Positions 26,124 to 34,258 of a DNA stretch of 64,000 nucleotides are shown here, in pieces. A program made the translations under genes and the position numbers. Source of the DNA: Vulcanimicrobium sp035943995 (GTDB taxonomy: Bacteria > Vulcanimicrobiota > Vulcanimicrobiia > Vulcanimicrobiales > Vulcanimicrobiaceae); contig DASZBS010000028.1 in assembly GCA_035943995.1 (NCBI GenBank), forward strand, positions 76,726 to 140,725, read 5' to 3'. Under the pieces are notes generated by a model that was not told the DNA's origin, did no database searches, and saw only the letters and a list, made by a program, of their open reading frames with translations. How positions within the stretch are numbered: position 1 is the stretch's first letter; each line of letters begins with the position of its first letter.

Positions 26124-27262
26124 GTCAGCACGTCCTTCAGTCGATCCTGATCACGGGCCCACACCAGCTCCATCGCAATACGTTCGCCAACCGACACATC
26201 ACGCCCCCACCGATATGAGGTGTACGGCGTGTACCGCGTGCCCGGCGAACCTGGGATCCTCAAGCTCACGTCGTACACCACGAAGTCTTTCGGCGGGCCG
26301 CTCACGATCACGCATTGCAGCGCGAACGGGCCGATCACGCCGACCCCGTCGACGTCCTTCGCTGCGCGCACGAACCGCTCGCCCAGATCGAACGCTTTCT
26401 CCAGCATCGACTCGGTCAGCGTCGCGGCGACGTGGCCCGCTTCTTCCATGCGCACCGGCTCGTCCGCAAGGTCGCGCGCTTGTTTGAACGGCAGGCCGAT
26501 GAACCCGTCGCGGTTCGTCTGGCGCCGTGTGTCGGTACCCAGCAGCTCCAGCTCGCCCAGCACCGGCGACCAGAAGAAGTTCAGGTTGATCGTCGGGCCA
26601 AGCGCGAACTCCTCGATCACCGCACCGCGCAAGCCTTCCGCCGTGACGATGCCGGATTCCAGCAACTGCTGCGCGGTGTGCGCGTACTCGTTCTCGTCGC
26701 GCGCGAGGAAGAAAGCCCGCTCGAACGACACCTTCGCGTGCGGCGCCTTGACCATCACCAGCGTGTCGATCGCGTCGGGCGACGCGAGCCGGCGCGGATA
26801 GCGGATCCCGGCACGGTCCATCAGCGCGTACTGGTTCTCCGGCTCGTCGCGCTCCTCGGCGCGCAGCAGCCGCCGGTTGCCGAAGAACGGCACGCGCATC
26901 CGCTCTTCGATCTCGGTGTAGGAGTAGCGCTGGTGCAGGTACACTTCGAACGAGCGGTTCGCCACGAACACGACGTTCTCACGGCGCAAGCGCTCCTGCA
27001 CGTCGTCGTCGAGAACGTCGGAGAATTTCGCGAGCTCGAGCGTCGCATCCACGCAGCCCCGCGGCGGACCGTCGAAGCGCCGCGCGTAGTACGTGTCGTA
27101 CGTTCGGTTGCGGCCGCGCTCGGTCACGATCAGATTGCGCAGGCCTTGCGCGCGCGCCCCCGACGCCACCTCCAGCGCGGAGTGGCTTCCGATCGAGCAC
27201 AGGGTCAGCCGGCCTGCGTCATAGGATGCGAGCGTGCCGACTAGGTCGAAGGACACCGGCAA
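26120..27262 (-). CDS. PurP-like formate-dependent AICAR ligase, divergent paralogue
   Basis: 380-residue ATP-grasp protein related to archaeal PurP (DUF1246 then DUF1297). The opening motif CSIGSHSALEVASGARAQGL matches LGSHSALQILKGA of the other copy, followed by VFVANRSFEVYL, MRVPFFGNRRLLRAEER, and the C-terminal GVGVIGPFALQCVIV and FVVYDVSLRIPGSPGT. It is clearly more divergent than the copy at 28417-29499. Archaea often have PurP1 and PurP2 paralogues, and the role of the second is unsettled. It lies 67 bases downstream of a secreted-protein gene and overlaps a Uma2 gene. Confidence 0.82.
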   Translation of the reverse strand: MPVSFDLVGTLASYDAGRLTLCSIGSHSALEVASGARAQGLRNLIVTERGRNRTYDTYYARRFDGPPRGCVDATLELAKFSDVLDDDVQERLRRENVVFVANRSFEVYLHQRYSYTEIEERMRVPFFGNRRLLRAEERDEPENQYALMDRAGIRYPRRLASPDAIDTLVMVKAPHAKVSFERAFFLARDENEYAHTAQQLLESGIVTAEGLRGAVIEEFALGPTINLNFFWSPVLGELELLGTDTRRQTNRDGFIGLPFKQARDLADEPVRMEEAGHVAATLTESMLEKAFDLGERFVRAAKDVDGVGVIGPFALQCVIVSGPPKDFVVYDVSLRIPGSPGTRYTPYTSYRWGRDVSVGERIAMELVWARDQDRLKDVLT

Positions 27263-27303
27263 TCATTCTTTCATGGCGGACCGCAGCGAAGCGATGACCG
27301 CGA

Positions 27304-27328
27304 GTGTTCGCGCACTTTGCGCGAACAC
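27304..27328. other. Perfect 10-base stem hairpin between hypothetical gene and second purP
   Basis: GTGTTCGCGC-ACTTT-GCGCGAACAC is a perfect inverted repeat. It begins 1 base beyond the stop codon of the gene at 27330-28430 (minus strand) and stands about 40 bases before the second purP start. It may end the upstream transcript or stabilise its 3' end. There is no T-tract, so intrinsic termination is not certain. Confidence 0.5.
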
Positions 27329-27329
27329 A

Positions 27330-28430
27330 CTACGACGAGAGGAAGCTGCGGGCCTCGGTCGAGGTGGGGTAGTTGACCAGCAGCGTCCGGCGAACTTGCA
27401 GGCGGGCCGTCTTCGCTTCGCTCGTGTCCTCGCGCCCGAGCGCGTCGTAGGCGCGCTTGTAGAGGCGCGGCAACTCGTAGTCGCGCGGGTACTGGTGCTG
27501 CCAGTCGTCGAGCGAGTCCACCACGTAGACGGTGTCTTTCGTCATGCGGCCTGACCAACCGGCATCGAGGTAGCGCCCGATGCGCGTGAGCTCGTTGCGC
27601 ACGCCGATCGGGGAAAGCTTCGTGCGGCCGAAATACTCGTCGGCCGGCGCGGTGATGTTCAGGAACGTCTCGTGCGAGACGACGTGGCCGATCTCCGCCA
27701 GCCCGTGCGCCGACGCGCGGTGCGACGCGACGATGCGCGCCGCCTCGCGCTCGCTTTCGGAGTAGCCGGGGCCCGCATTGCGCGCCGAGTCCACCATCGG
27801 GAAGAGCACCTTGCCGAGCTCCGGCGGCACCGACGCGATCGGGAACGCCGCCTGCGCGGCGCGCTGGAGCGAAAGCGTGCGCCAGTGCGTGTCTTGCGTG
27901 AGGTTGTACGCGCGCAGGTCGGCATCGACCTGACCGATCAGCGCCTGCACGTCGCTGGGGTACGTTTGCGCGAGCGCGGCGGCGTCGGCGTCGGCGTCGC
28001 GCGCGAGCTTCACGATGTCGGTGCCTTCGGCGTCGAGCTTCGCGATGAGCGCCCGCGCGCCCGCGCCGCGGACCGGATCGTCTTGCCACGCCTGCGCCGC
28101 GAGCCGCACGTACCACTCCGCCGCGTCGTTGCTGACGAGCGGGTCGTACTGCAGCCGCGTCGCGAGGTCGACGGCGATGCCTTTGATCGCGACGTTCTGC
28201 GGATCGTCGCGCCGGCGCAGCTCGTAACCGCGGCCCGCGTCGAGCACAGCCGAAAAGTAGTCGAGCTCGTCGCCGAGGTGCCAACCCGCCGCCGCACCCT
28301 TGTCGTATGCGGCCTTCATCTGTTTGTAGAGCTGCGCCGGATCGATGTCGAGCGCCGCACGCGCGGGCACGCACGGGAGCACGAGCACGAACGCCGCGAC
28401 CAGTGCGGCAGCGAGCTTACGGATGGGCAA
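27330..28430 (-). CDS. Exported protein of unknown function in the purine cluster
   Basis: About 366 residues, not recognised. The first residues (PIRKLAAALVAAFVLVLPCVPARA) are a strong signal peptide. This supports TTG 28430 as the start, which overlaps the purP stop by 14 bases; the ATG at 28478 would put 16 extra residues in front. The mature part is helical, with repeated hydrophobic/Ala patterns (DLATRLQYDP, WYVRLAAQAWQDDP, ADAAALAQTYPSDVQALIGQV). An exported protein between two cytosolic purine genes is unexpected; no role is proposed. Confidence 0.7.
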   Translation of the reverse strand: MPIRKLAAALVAAFVLVLPCVPARAALDIDPAQLYKQMKAAYDKGAAAGWHLGDELDYFSAVLDAGRGYELRRRDDPQNVAIKGIAVDLATRLQYDPLVSNDAAEWYVRLAAQAWQDDPVRGAGARALIAKLDAEGTDIVKLARDADADAAALAQTYPSDVQALIGQVDADLRAYNLTQDTHWRTLSLQRAAQAAFPIASVPPELGKVLFPMVDSARNAGPGYSESEREAARIVASHRASAHGLAEIGHVVSHETFLNITAPADEYFGRTKLSPIGVRNELTRIGRYLDAGWSGRMTKDTVYVVDSLDDWQHQYPRDYELPRLYKRAYDALGREDTSEAKTARLQVRRTLLVNYPTSTEARSFLSS

Positions 28431-29499
28431 GCGTGCTGTCGTCGAGGACGGCGTCGAGCGAGTTGGACAGGAGCGCATTCTTGATCTCTCGGGCGATTCG
28501 GCGTCCGGTGGACATGGGTTCGCTGTAGTTCAGGTACGAGTACGGCGACCCGTCGATGAAGAGGTTCGTACCCGCGACGATACGCGCCGAAATCTCCATG
28601 ATGTAGAAGCTGGTGTCGGGCGTGATGATCGTCTCGATACAGAACGCGCCGAAGAGCCCTTTCGGCCCGCAGATCTCCTGGCTGACGCGCACGACGTCCT
28701 CGCCCATGCGGTACGCCTCGGCGAGCATCGACTCGCGCAGGCTGATCGGCTGATTGCCGACGACGACGTACGACGGGTCGAGGTCCATACCGGCCTGCGC
28801 TTGGGACGGAATGCGGCCGAGCGAGTCGACGTTGGTCTCGTAGCGGCGGTCCATCGACATGATCTCGAGCTTGCGCGTGAGCGACGAGTAGAAATAATGG
28901 ATGTAGAGCGGGACGCCGATGATGTATTCTTGCAGGATGTAGTTCTGCCGCGCGAGCAGCGACGCGCGTTCTTCGAAGTCCATCGCGTCGCGCAGGAACA
29001 TATAGCCCTTGCCGCCGTTCGCGCCGTACAGCTTCACGATGACGGGGCGGTCGATCTCGGCGCCGCTCTTGAACTGGCGCGGCAGCTTCAACCCCGCGCG
29101 GAGCAGCCAGTCGCGCTGCAGCTCGCGGCTGGCTTCCCAGTCGAGCACGGCCTTGTTCCCGAAATACGGGATCGTCATCTTCTTGTGCTCGTCGAGCGAC
29201 AGGTACGCGACGAACGAGCCGTGCGGCACGATGATGATCTTGCGCTTCTCGAGCTCGGGCACCAGCGACATGAAGTCGCTGTACTTCTCGATGGTGATCA
29301 CTTCGTCGACGAACGCGAACGAGCGGTACAGCCGCTCGGTGGCGCGGTTCGCGATCGCGAGCGTCTTGAAGCCCTCGTCGTGCGCGCCCTTGAGGATCTG
29401 CAGCGCGGAGTGCGAGCCCAGCGTCGCGATCGTGTACATCTCGCCGACGCCGTCCGCGCGGTGCGAGGCTTGATTCAAGGGTTCGACCATCATCGTCAT
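28417..29499 (-). CDS. purP: Formate-dependent AICAR ligase PurP (archaeal type)
   Basis: 360-residue ATP-grasp enzyme that formylates AICAR to FAICAR with formate and ATP, replacing the PurH transformylase. Motifs: IATLGSHSALQILKGAHDEG (DUF1246), VPHGSFVAYL, IPYFGNKAVLDWE, RPVIVKLYGANGGKGYMFLRD, LQEYIIGVPLYIHYFYS, and FCIETIITPDTSFYIMEISARIVAGTN (ATP-grasp metal site). The start is ATG 29499, in an ATGA overlap with the purS-like gene; a longer frame to 29604 lies inside that gene. PurP is best known from archaea, and its presence in a purL-purQ-purS operon is notable. Confidence 0.92.
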   Translation of the reverse strand: MTMMVEPLNQASHRADGVGEMYTIATLGSHSALQILKGAHDEGFKTLAIANRATERLYRSFAFVDEVITIEKYSDFMSLVPELEKRKIIIVPHGSFVAYLSLDEHKKMTIPYFGNKAVLDWEASRELQRDWLLRAGLKLPRQFKSGAEIDRPVIVKLYGANGGKGYMFLRDAMDFEERASLLARQNYILQEYIIGVPLYIHYFYSSLTRKLEIMSMDRRYETNVDSLGRIPSQAQAGMDLDPSYVVVGNQPISLRESMLAEAYRMGEDVVRVSQEICGPKGLFGAFCIETIITPDTSFYIMEISARIVAGTNLFIDGSPYSYLNYSEPMSTGRRIAREIKNALLSNSLDAVLDDSTLAHP

Positions 29500-29939
29500 G
29501 CTTTTGTTGCTACCTGAAACGCGGGGTTGCAGAGGAACGTCTCGACGGCCCGGTCGAGCGTGGTGGGCGCGACATCGCGGCCCGAGTCGTCGAGTAAACG
29601 CCACGCGGTGCGGCGGCGGATGGCGCGGACGCCGGGGATTCGGCGCCCCGCAACCGAGCTAGCCGGAGCTTCGTCGCTCGGTGCGATCCAGACCTCGCCC
29701 GGCGCCGGCCGGTCGGACTCCCGTTCGGCCAACCGGTGCTTGTTCGGGTTGTGAATGGTCTCGATCGAGGCGATCACGCTTGCCAGGTCGCCCGCGTCGT
29801 CGTCGGCGTCGAACTGCCAGATGTCGGCGCGCACGACGCGAGCCACCGGCAGGCCGAGGCGGTCGAGCGTCTCGAGCGCGGTGAACGCCTCGTTGTCCGG
29901 GATCGTGAGCGTGACGGCGAACGTGCGGGTGGCATTCAT
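29496..29939 (-). CDS. purS: PurS-like FGAM synthase subunit with C-terminal extension
   Basis: 147 residues. The first ~70 (TFAVTLTIPDNEAFTALETLDRLGLP...) have the size, pattern and position of PurS, the small protein that joins PurL and PurQ into the FGAM synthase complex. The usual PurS is about 80 residues. This one continues for another ~75 residues, including RAIRRRTAWRLLDDSGRDV and TLDRAVETFLCNPAFQ. It overlaps purQ (ATGA 29936-29939) and purP (ATGA 29496-29499). Sequence similarity to textbook PurS is weak, so the call rests partly on position. Confidence 0.65.
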   Translation of the reverse strand: MNATRTFAVTLTIPDNEAFTALETLDRLGLPVARVVRADIWQFDADDDAGDLASVIASIETIHNPNKHRLAERESDRPAPGEVWIAPSDEAPASSVAGRRIPGVRAIRRRTAWRLLDDSGRDVAPTTLDRAVETFLCNPAFQVATKA

Positions 29940-30727
29940 GCCGCGACCCCACCACGCACGGCGCGCGCGAAGTGCTCGAAGAGCGCGATCCCGCCCGACG
30001 GCGCGAGCGTGGCGCTGGTATCGCCGCGCGCGGCGTCACGCGACGCGTCGAGATGCTGATACGTCCAGGCGTCGCGCTCCGGGTGCGGCATGATCGCGAG
30101 GACGTTGCCTTCGCGGTTTACGAGCGCTGCGCAGTCGAGCGCTGCGCCGTTCGGTGCGGCGACGGGCTTGCCATCGCGATCGCAGTACACGAACGCCAGA
30201 TGCCCATCGCGCTGGATGCGCACGAGCTCGTCCGCAGGTGCGGCGAGGCGGCCGTCGCCGTGCGACGCCCAGGCCGGGATCACGGCGCCCGCACCGATGC
30301 CGGCCAGGATCGGCACGCGCTCCGGCGCGACGGCGAGCTTGACGTGCACGTGCACGGATTGAAACCGCCCGCTTGCGTTCGGCGCGAACGCCGCGGTGGG
30401 GCGGCGCAGCCGTCCGGTCCCAGGCACGAGCCCGGCCTCCGCGAGGACTTGCGCGCCGTTGCAGATGCCGAGCACGAACTTCCCGGCTCGAGCGGCGTCG
30501 ACGATCGGGTCCATCACCGCGTCGTGCGCCGCGACGGCACCGGCACGAATGCGATCTTCGTACGCGAACCCGCCCGGCAGCACGAACGCATCGAACAACG
30601 CGAGCGCGCCTGGTTGCGACCAGTGCACGAGCGCGCCGTCGAGCCCGACCGCGAGCAGCGCGCGAAGCGTCTCGTCTTCGCTGTTGGTCCCGGGGAACAC
30701 GACGACCGCAACGCGACCCGCGCTCAC
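29936..30727 (-). CDS. purQ: FGAM synthase glutaminase subunit PurQ
   Basis: 263-residue class I glutamine amidotransferase that supplies ammonia to PurL. It begins VSAGRVAVVVFPGTNSEDET at GTG 30727, overlapping the purL stop (GTGA); the frame extended to 30766 lies in purL. The nucleophile Cys is in GKFVLGICNGAQVLAEAG; FVLPGGFAYEDRIRAGA forms the oxyanion side; the His/Glu pair is in IMPHPERDAW. It is somewhat longer than the usual ~230 residues. Part of the purL-purQ-purS-purP run. Confidence 0.94.
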   Translation of the reverse strand: MSAGRVAVVVFPGTNSEDETLRALLAVGLDGALVHWSQPGALALFDAFVLPGGFAYEDRIRAGAVAAHDAVMDPIVDAARAGKFVLGICNGAQVLAEAGLVPGTGRLRRPTAAFAPNASGRFQSVHVHVKLAVAPERVPILAGIGAGAVIPAWASHGDGRLAAPADELVRIQRDGHLAFVYCDRDGKPVAAPNGAALDCAALVNREGNVLAIMPHPERDAWTYQHLDASRDAARGDTSATLAPSGGIALFEHFARAVRGGVAA

Positions 30728-33051
30728 GCGACGCTCCCGTAGAAGTCGCGCAGCGGCGCTTCCCATGCGTCGCGAAGGTCCGCCAAGAGAACGATGTCGT
30801 TCTGCGGACCCGGTTCGCAGGCTCCGAACTCGATCGCCGGCGAGTCGATCGTCGACCCGATAACGTGCACCGATTGCACCTCACCCGACGGGCCGATGCC
30901 GTGGGCGTCCGCTAGCGCGTACGCGGCCTCGGCGTCGGACACCTCGAGCACGAACATTGGGCCTTCGGTCAGCAGCCCTTCCTGCGCTTGAATTCCGAAA
31001 AACGGCAACGAGCAATCGTGTAACCACACGCCGATCGGACGCGTCGCGCCGAGCGCCATTTTCGAGATTGCGACCGCGATGCCGCCATTCGAGACCGCTC
31101 GGGCGCCGGCCGCGATCCCGTGCCGGAGCGCATTTCGAACGAACGCTGCTTGCGCGCGGAATGCGTCGTAGTCGATTCGTGGTAAGCTCCTCGGTTCGAC
31201 GCCCATCATTTCGGCGAAAACCGACCCGCCGATATTCGCGCCGGGCTTACCGACGAGGACCACGTGAGAACCGACACGTTTCAACGCCGACGACGCGGTC
31301 CACGAAACGTCGCGAATGGTTCCGATGCAGCCGACGATTGGCGACGGCGCAACGTGTCTGCCGCTTGCCGAGCGATTGTAGAGCGAGACGTTGCCGGACA
31401 CGAACGGCACGTCCAGTCGCCCGGCCGCGTTCGCGAGCCCATCGATGGCGGCGACGAGCGCTCCCATCTGCTGCGGTATGGTCGGGTCGCCGAAGTTCAA
31501 GCAGTCCGTAAGCCCGGCCGGCTCCGCCCCGACCGCAGTAACATTTGCGACCGCTTCGACGACCGCGAGCTCCGCCGCGCGATAGGGGTCGAGCTTACCG
31601 TAGCGCGGGTTCCCACCGATACCGACGGCAACGCCGAGCGGCGCGCCCGGGACGGGCACAAGAACACCGGCATTCGCGAATCCAGGCGGTATGGCGGTTG
31701 CTCCACGAACGACACCGTCGTAACGCTGATAGATTCCGGCACGCGAACAGACGTCGCGATGCCGCATAGCCTCCAGAAGCATTTCGGACAAAGGGCCGGA
31801 GTCGACATCGAGGTCATCCTCGAAGGGTGTCGGGTCGGGCAGCACGTAGTCGCGCGAATAGCGCACGCCGCCGGTCAGAAAGCCGAGATCGACGTCCATC
31901 ACGACCTCGCCACGATGGCGAGCGACGTAGCGGCCGGTCTCTGTGACCTTGCCGATCACCGCCGCGCACGCGCCGCGCGCGATGCGCGGCAGCGAGTACA
32001 TCTCGTTGTAGATCCCGAGGAGCGTGGGCGTGAACGACGGCGGCACGATCCAGCACAGCCGCTCCTGCGTCTCGCCGATCGCGATGACTTCCGGCGGCAG
32101 ATCGCGCTGCCCGGTCGACACGCGATCCAGCTCCACCTCCGCGCCCATGCCGCCCGCGGCACACAGCTCCGCACTGCAGCCCGCGAGCCCGCCTGCGCCC
32201 AGATCTTTGAACCCCGCGGTGATCCCTTGCGCACGCAGCTCGGCGAACACCGCGTACGACGCGCGCATGATCACGTTCTTCAGAAACGGATCAGGCACTT
32301 GCACGGCGCCTTTGTTCTGGTCGGCGTCCTCTTCGTCCAGCGTCAGCGACGAGAAGGACGCGCCGCCGAAGCCGCTGCGATCGGTGGCCTTTCCGACGAG
32401 CACGATGTCCCACCCCAGGCTGCCCTGCGGCGCGCGCGAGTGGATGATGTCCTTCTCTTTGACGAGCCCGAGCGCGACGACGTTGACGAGCACGTTGTCG
32501 TCGAACGACTCGTCGAAGAACACGTCGCCGCCGACGTTGGGCACGCCGATCGCGTTGCCGTACGCCGCGATGCCGTCGACGACTTGCTGCGCCACGTAGC
32601 GGCAGTGCTCGTTGTCCAACCGGCCGAAGCGCAGCGGGTCGGCTACGCCGATCACCTCGGCGCCCATGCACAGCACGTCGCGCACGATCCCGCCGATGCC
32701 GGTCGCGGCACCTTCGAACGGCACGACCTGCGACGGGTGGTTGTGCGACTCGTGCGCGACGACGATCCCGTACGTCTCGCCCTGCCATTCGCCGAGCCGC
32801 ACGATGCCGGCGTCCTCGCCGACGCCGAGAAGCACGGTCGGCCCTTTCGTCGGCAGCTTGCGCAGATGCTCGCGCGACGACTTGTAGGAGCAATGCTCGC
32901 TCCACTGCGCGTCGAACGCGAACAGCTCGGTATCGGTCGGGACGCGACCCAGATGTTCCGCGATCCGCCGCAGCTCGTCGTCCGAGAGCGCAACCCCGAT
33001 CCGGCGACCGCGCGCGACGGCGTCGTCGAGCACGACCGCCGTGTCAGGCAC
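30724..33051 (-). CDS. purL: FGAM synthase large subunit PurL (small, PurSQL type)
   Basis: 775 residues, the size of the PurL that works with separate PurQ and PurS. It makes formylglycinamidine ribonucleotide from FGAR. Motifs: AFDAQWSEHCSYKSSREHL, GEDAGIVRLG, VVAHESHNHPSQVVPFEGAATG, DLGAGGLAGCSAELC, GNPRYGKLDPY, LNFGDP, and GGIAVAISKMAL near the C-terminus. The start is taken at GTG 33051 (VPDTAVVLDD), which overlaps the stop of the purC fusion by 8 bases; the frame extends to 33450 but that part reads as antisense-type sequence within the purC gene. Confidence 0.95.
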   Translation of the reverse strand: MPDTAVVLDDAVARGRRIGVALSDDELRRIAEHLGRVPTDTELFAFDAQWSEHCSYKSSREHLRKLPTKGPTVLLGVGEDAGIVRLGEWQGETYGIVVAHESHNHPSQVVPFEGAATGIGGIVRDVLCMGAEVIGVADPLRFGRLDNEHCRYVAQQVVDGIAAYGNAIGVPNVGGDVFFDESFDDNVLVNVVALGLVKEKDIIHSRAPQGSLGWDIVLVGKATDRSGFGGASFSSLTLDEEDADQNKGAVQVPDPFLKNVIMRASYAVFAELRAQGITAGFKDLGAGGLAGCSAELCAAGGMGAEVELDRVSTGQRDLPPEVIAIGETQERLCWIVPPSFTPTLLGIYNEMYSLPRIARGACAAVIGKVTETGRYVARHRGEVVMDVDLGFLTGGVRYSRDYVLPDPTPFEDDLDVDSGPLSEMLLEAMRHRDVCSRAGIYQRYDGVVRGATAIPPGFANAGVLVPVPGAPLGVAVGIGGNPRYGKLDPYRAAELAVVEAVANVTAVGAEPAGLTDCLNFGDPTIPQQMGALVAAIDGLANAAGRLDVPFVSGNVSLYNRSASGRHVAPSPIVGCIGTIRDVSWTASSALKRVGSHVVLVGKPGANIGGSVFAEMMGVEPRSLPRIDYDAFRAQAAFVRNALRHGIAAGARAVSNGGIAVAISKMALGATRPIGVWLHDCSLPFFGIQAQEGLLTEGPMFVLEVSDAEAAYALADAHGIGPSGEVQSVHVIGSTIDSPAIEFGACEPGPQNDIVLLADLRDAWEAPLRDFYGSVA

Positions 33052-34258
33052 GGACGACGCCGGGCGGGAGCGGCGGTGGCGGCGCGTTGAGGTCGGCGTC
33101 CGCGGCGAGCACCATGCTGCGCGCGTTCGCCTGGAGCAGCATGATCCGGCCGAACACGACCGTGTCTTCGAGCGCGAACGCTTTGGCGCAGCGCAGCGCG
33201 ATCTCATCGGTTCGCGGGTAGGCGACATCGGAGAACAGCACCGGGTTCGCGGTGGCGTTGTCGAGTACGTCCGGCAACGCCGTGGTCTCGGAACCGATGG
33301 CCACGACGACCATTCGCGCGAACGTCGCTTCGAGCTGCGCGAGCAGTTGCAGTACGTTGCCCGGCATGCGCGCGACGGACACGACGTGGCGAACCGACGG
33401 CAGGCCGTACGCGCCAAGCGCGCGCGCGAGCGTCTCCGTCGCTGCCGCATGCTCCGCTCCGTCCGCGAGCAGCGCCACCATGCCGGGACGCATCTGCGGG
33501 AACGTTCCGACGATCTCCGCGACCTGCTCGTAATTCGCGCGAACGCGGTCGAGATCGGCGGGCGTCACGACCTCGAGGTTGCGATAGAGCTGCTTGTCGA
33601 GCATCAGCTCCTCGCGGCCTTGCGGCCACACGCGCCACGAGTCGTTGTCGACGACGTCGGCGATCGTCAGCTGGCCCTTGCCCTCGCCGCTGGCGATCCG
33701 GCCGAACTCGACCTTGAGGTCGACCAGCAGCGCGTCGCGGCGACGCCACGCGTGTGCGAGAATCTCGTAGGTGATGCGCGCGAGCTCTTGCATCGTCCCG
33801 ACTTCCGACGCGGTCGCGATGCCTTGCGCGACGATTGCGTCGACGTCGATCTGCGGATCGTGGTTCGCATCGTCCTTGAGGAAGAACTCGATGAGCCGCG
33901 GCACCAGCAGCGCGCCGCGCTGAATGTTCGGCCGCCGCTTCACCAGCGAGCCGGCCGCGACGCCCCGCACCACCACCTCGAGCGGGATCATCTGCGCGCG
34001 GCGCACGAGCATCTCGTTGTCGTCGTCGTCCTCGCCGCCGTTGAGATAATGCGTCGGCAGACCGCACAGGTTCAGCAGGCGGAACACGCGCGCCGTCGTC
34101 TGCGCGGCGATGCGGCCTTTGCCCTCGATGACGTCGCGGCGCTCGCCGTCGCGCGCGGTGATGCCGTCCTGCTGCTGCACCACCAGCACGTCGGGCTGGC
34201 CGTCGAGCTCGTACAGGATCTTGGTCTTGCCGCGCGCGATCTCGTGTCCCTTACGCAT
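33044..34258 (-). CDS. purC: SAICAR synthetase PurC fused to a PurE-like domain with altered active site
   Basis: 404 residues starting at ATG 34258 (MRKGHEIARGKTKILYELDG), 8 bases inside the purB stop. Residues 1 to about 245 are PurC: EMLVRRAQMIPLEVVVRGVAAGS, LLVDLKVEFG, DVVDNDSWRVWPQG. Residues about 258-404 have the length and layout of PurE (AIR carboxylase/mutase), as in the animal PAICS fusion. The catalytic features look lost: the GSxSD loop reads ADGAEH and the SAHRTP motif reads SVARMP (294-299), so the His is Ala. The tail may be structural or have another job. Overlaps purL by 8 bases. Confidence 0.88.
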   Translation of the reverse strand: MRKGHEIARGKTKILYELDGQPDVLVVQQQDGITARDGERRDVIEGKGRIAAQTTARVFRLLNLCGLPTHYLNGGEDDDDNEMLVRRAQMIPLEVVVRGVAAGSLVKRRPNIQRGALLVPRLIEFFLKDDANHDPQIDVDAIVAQGIATASEVGTMQELARITYEILAHAWRRRDALLVDLKVEFGRIASGEGKGQLTIADVVDNDSWRVWPQGREELMLDKQLYRNLEVVTPADLDRVRANYEQVAEIVGTFPQMRPGMVALLADGAEHAAATETLARALGAYGLPSVRHVVSVARMPGNVLQLLAQLEATFARMVVVAIGSETTALPDVLDNATANPVLFSDVAYPRTDEIALRCAKAFALEDTVVFGRIMLLQANARSMVLAADADLNAPPPPLPPGVVRA

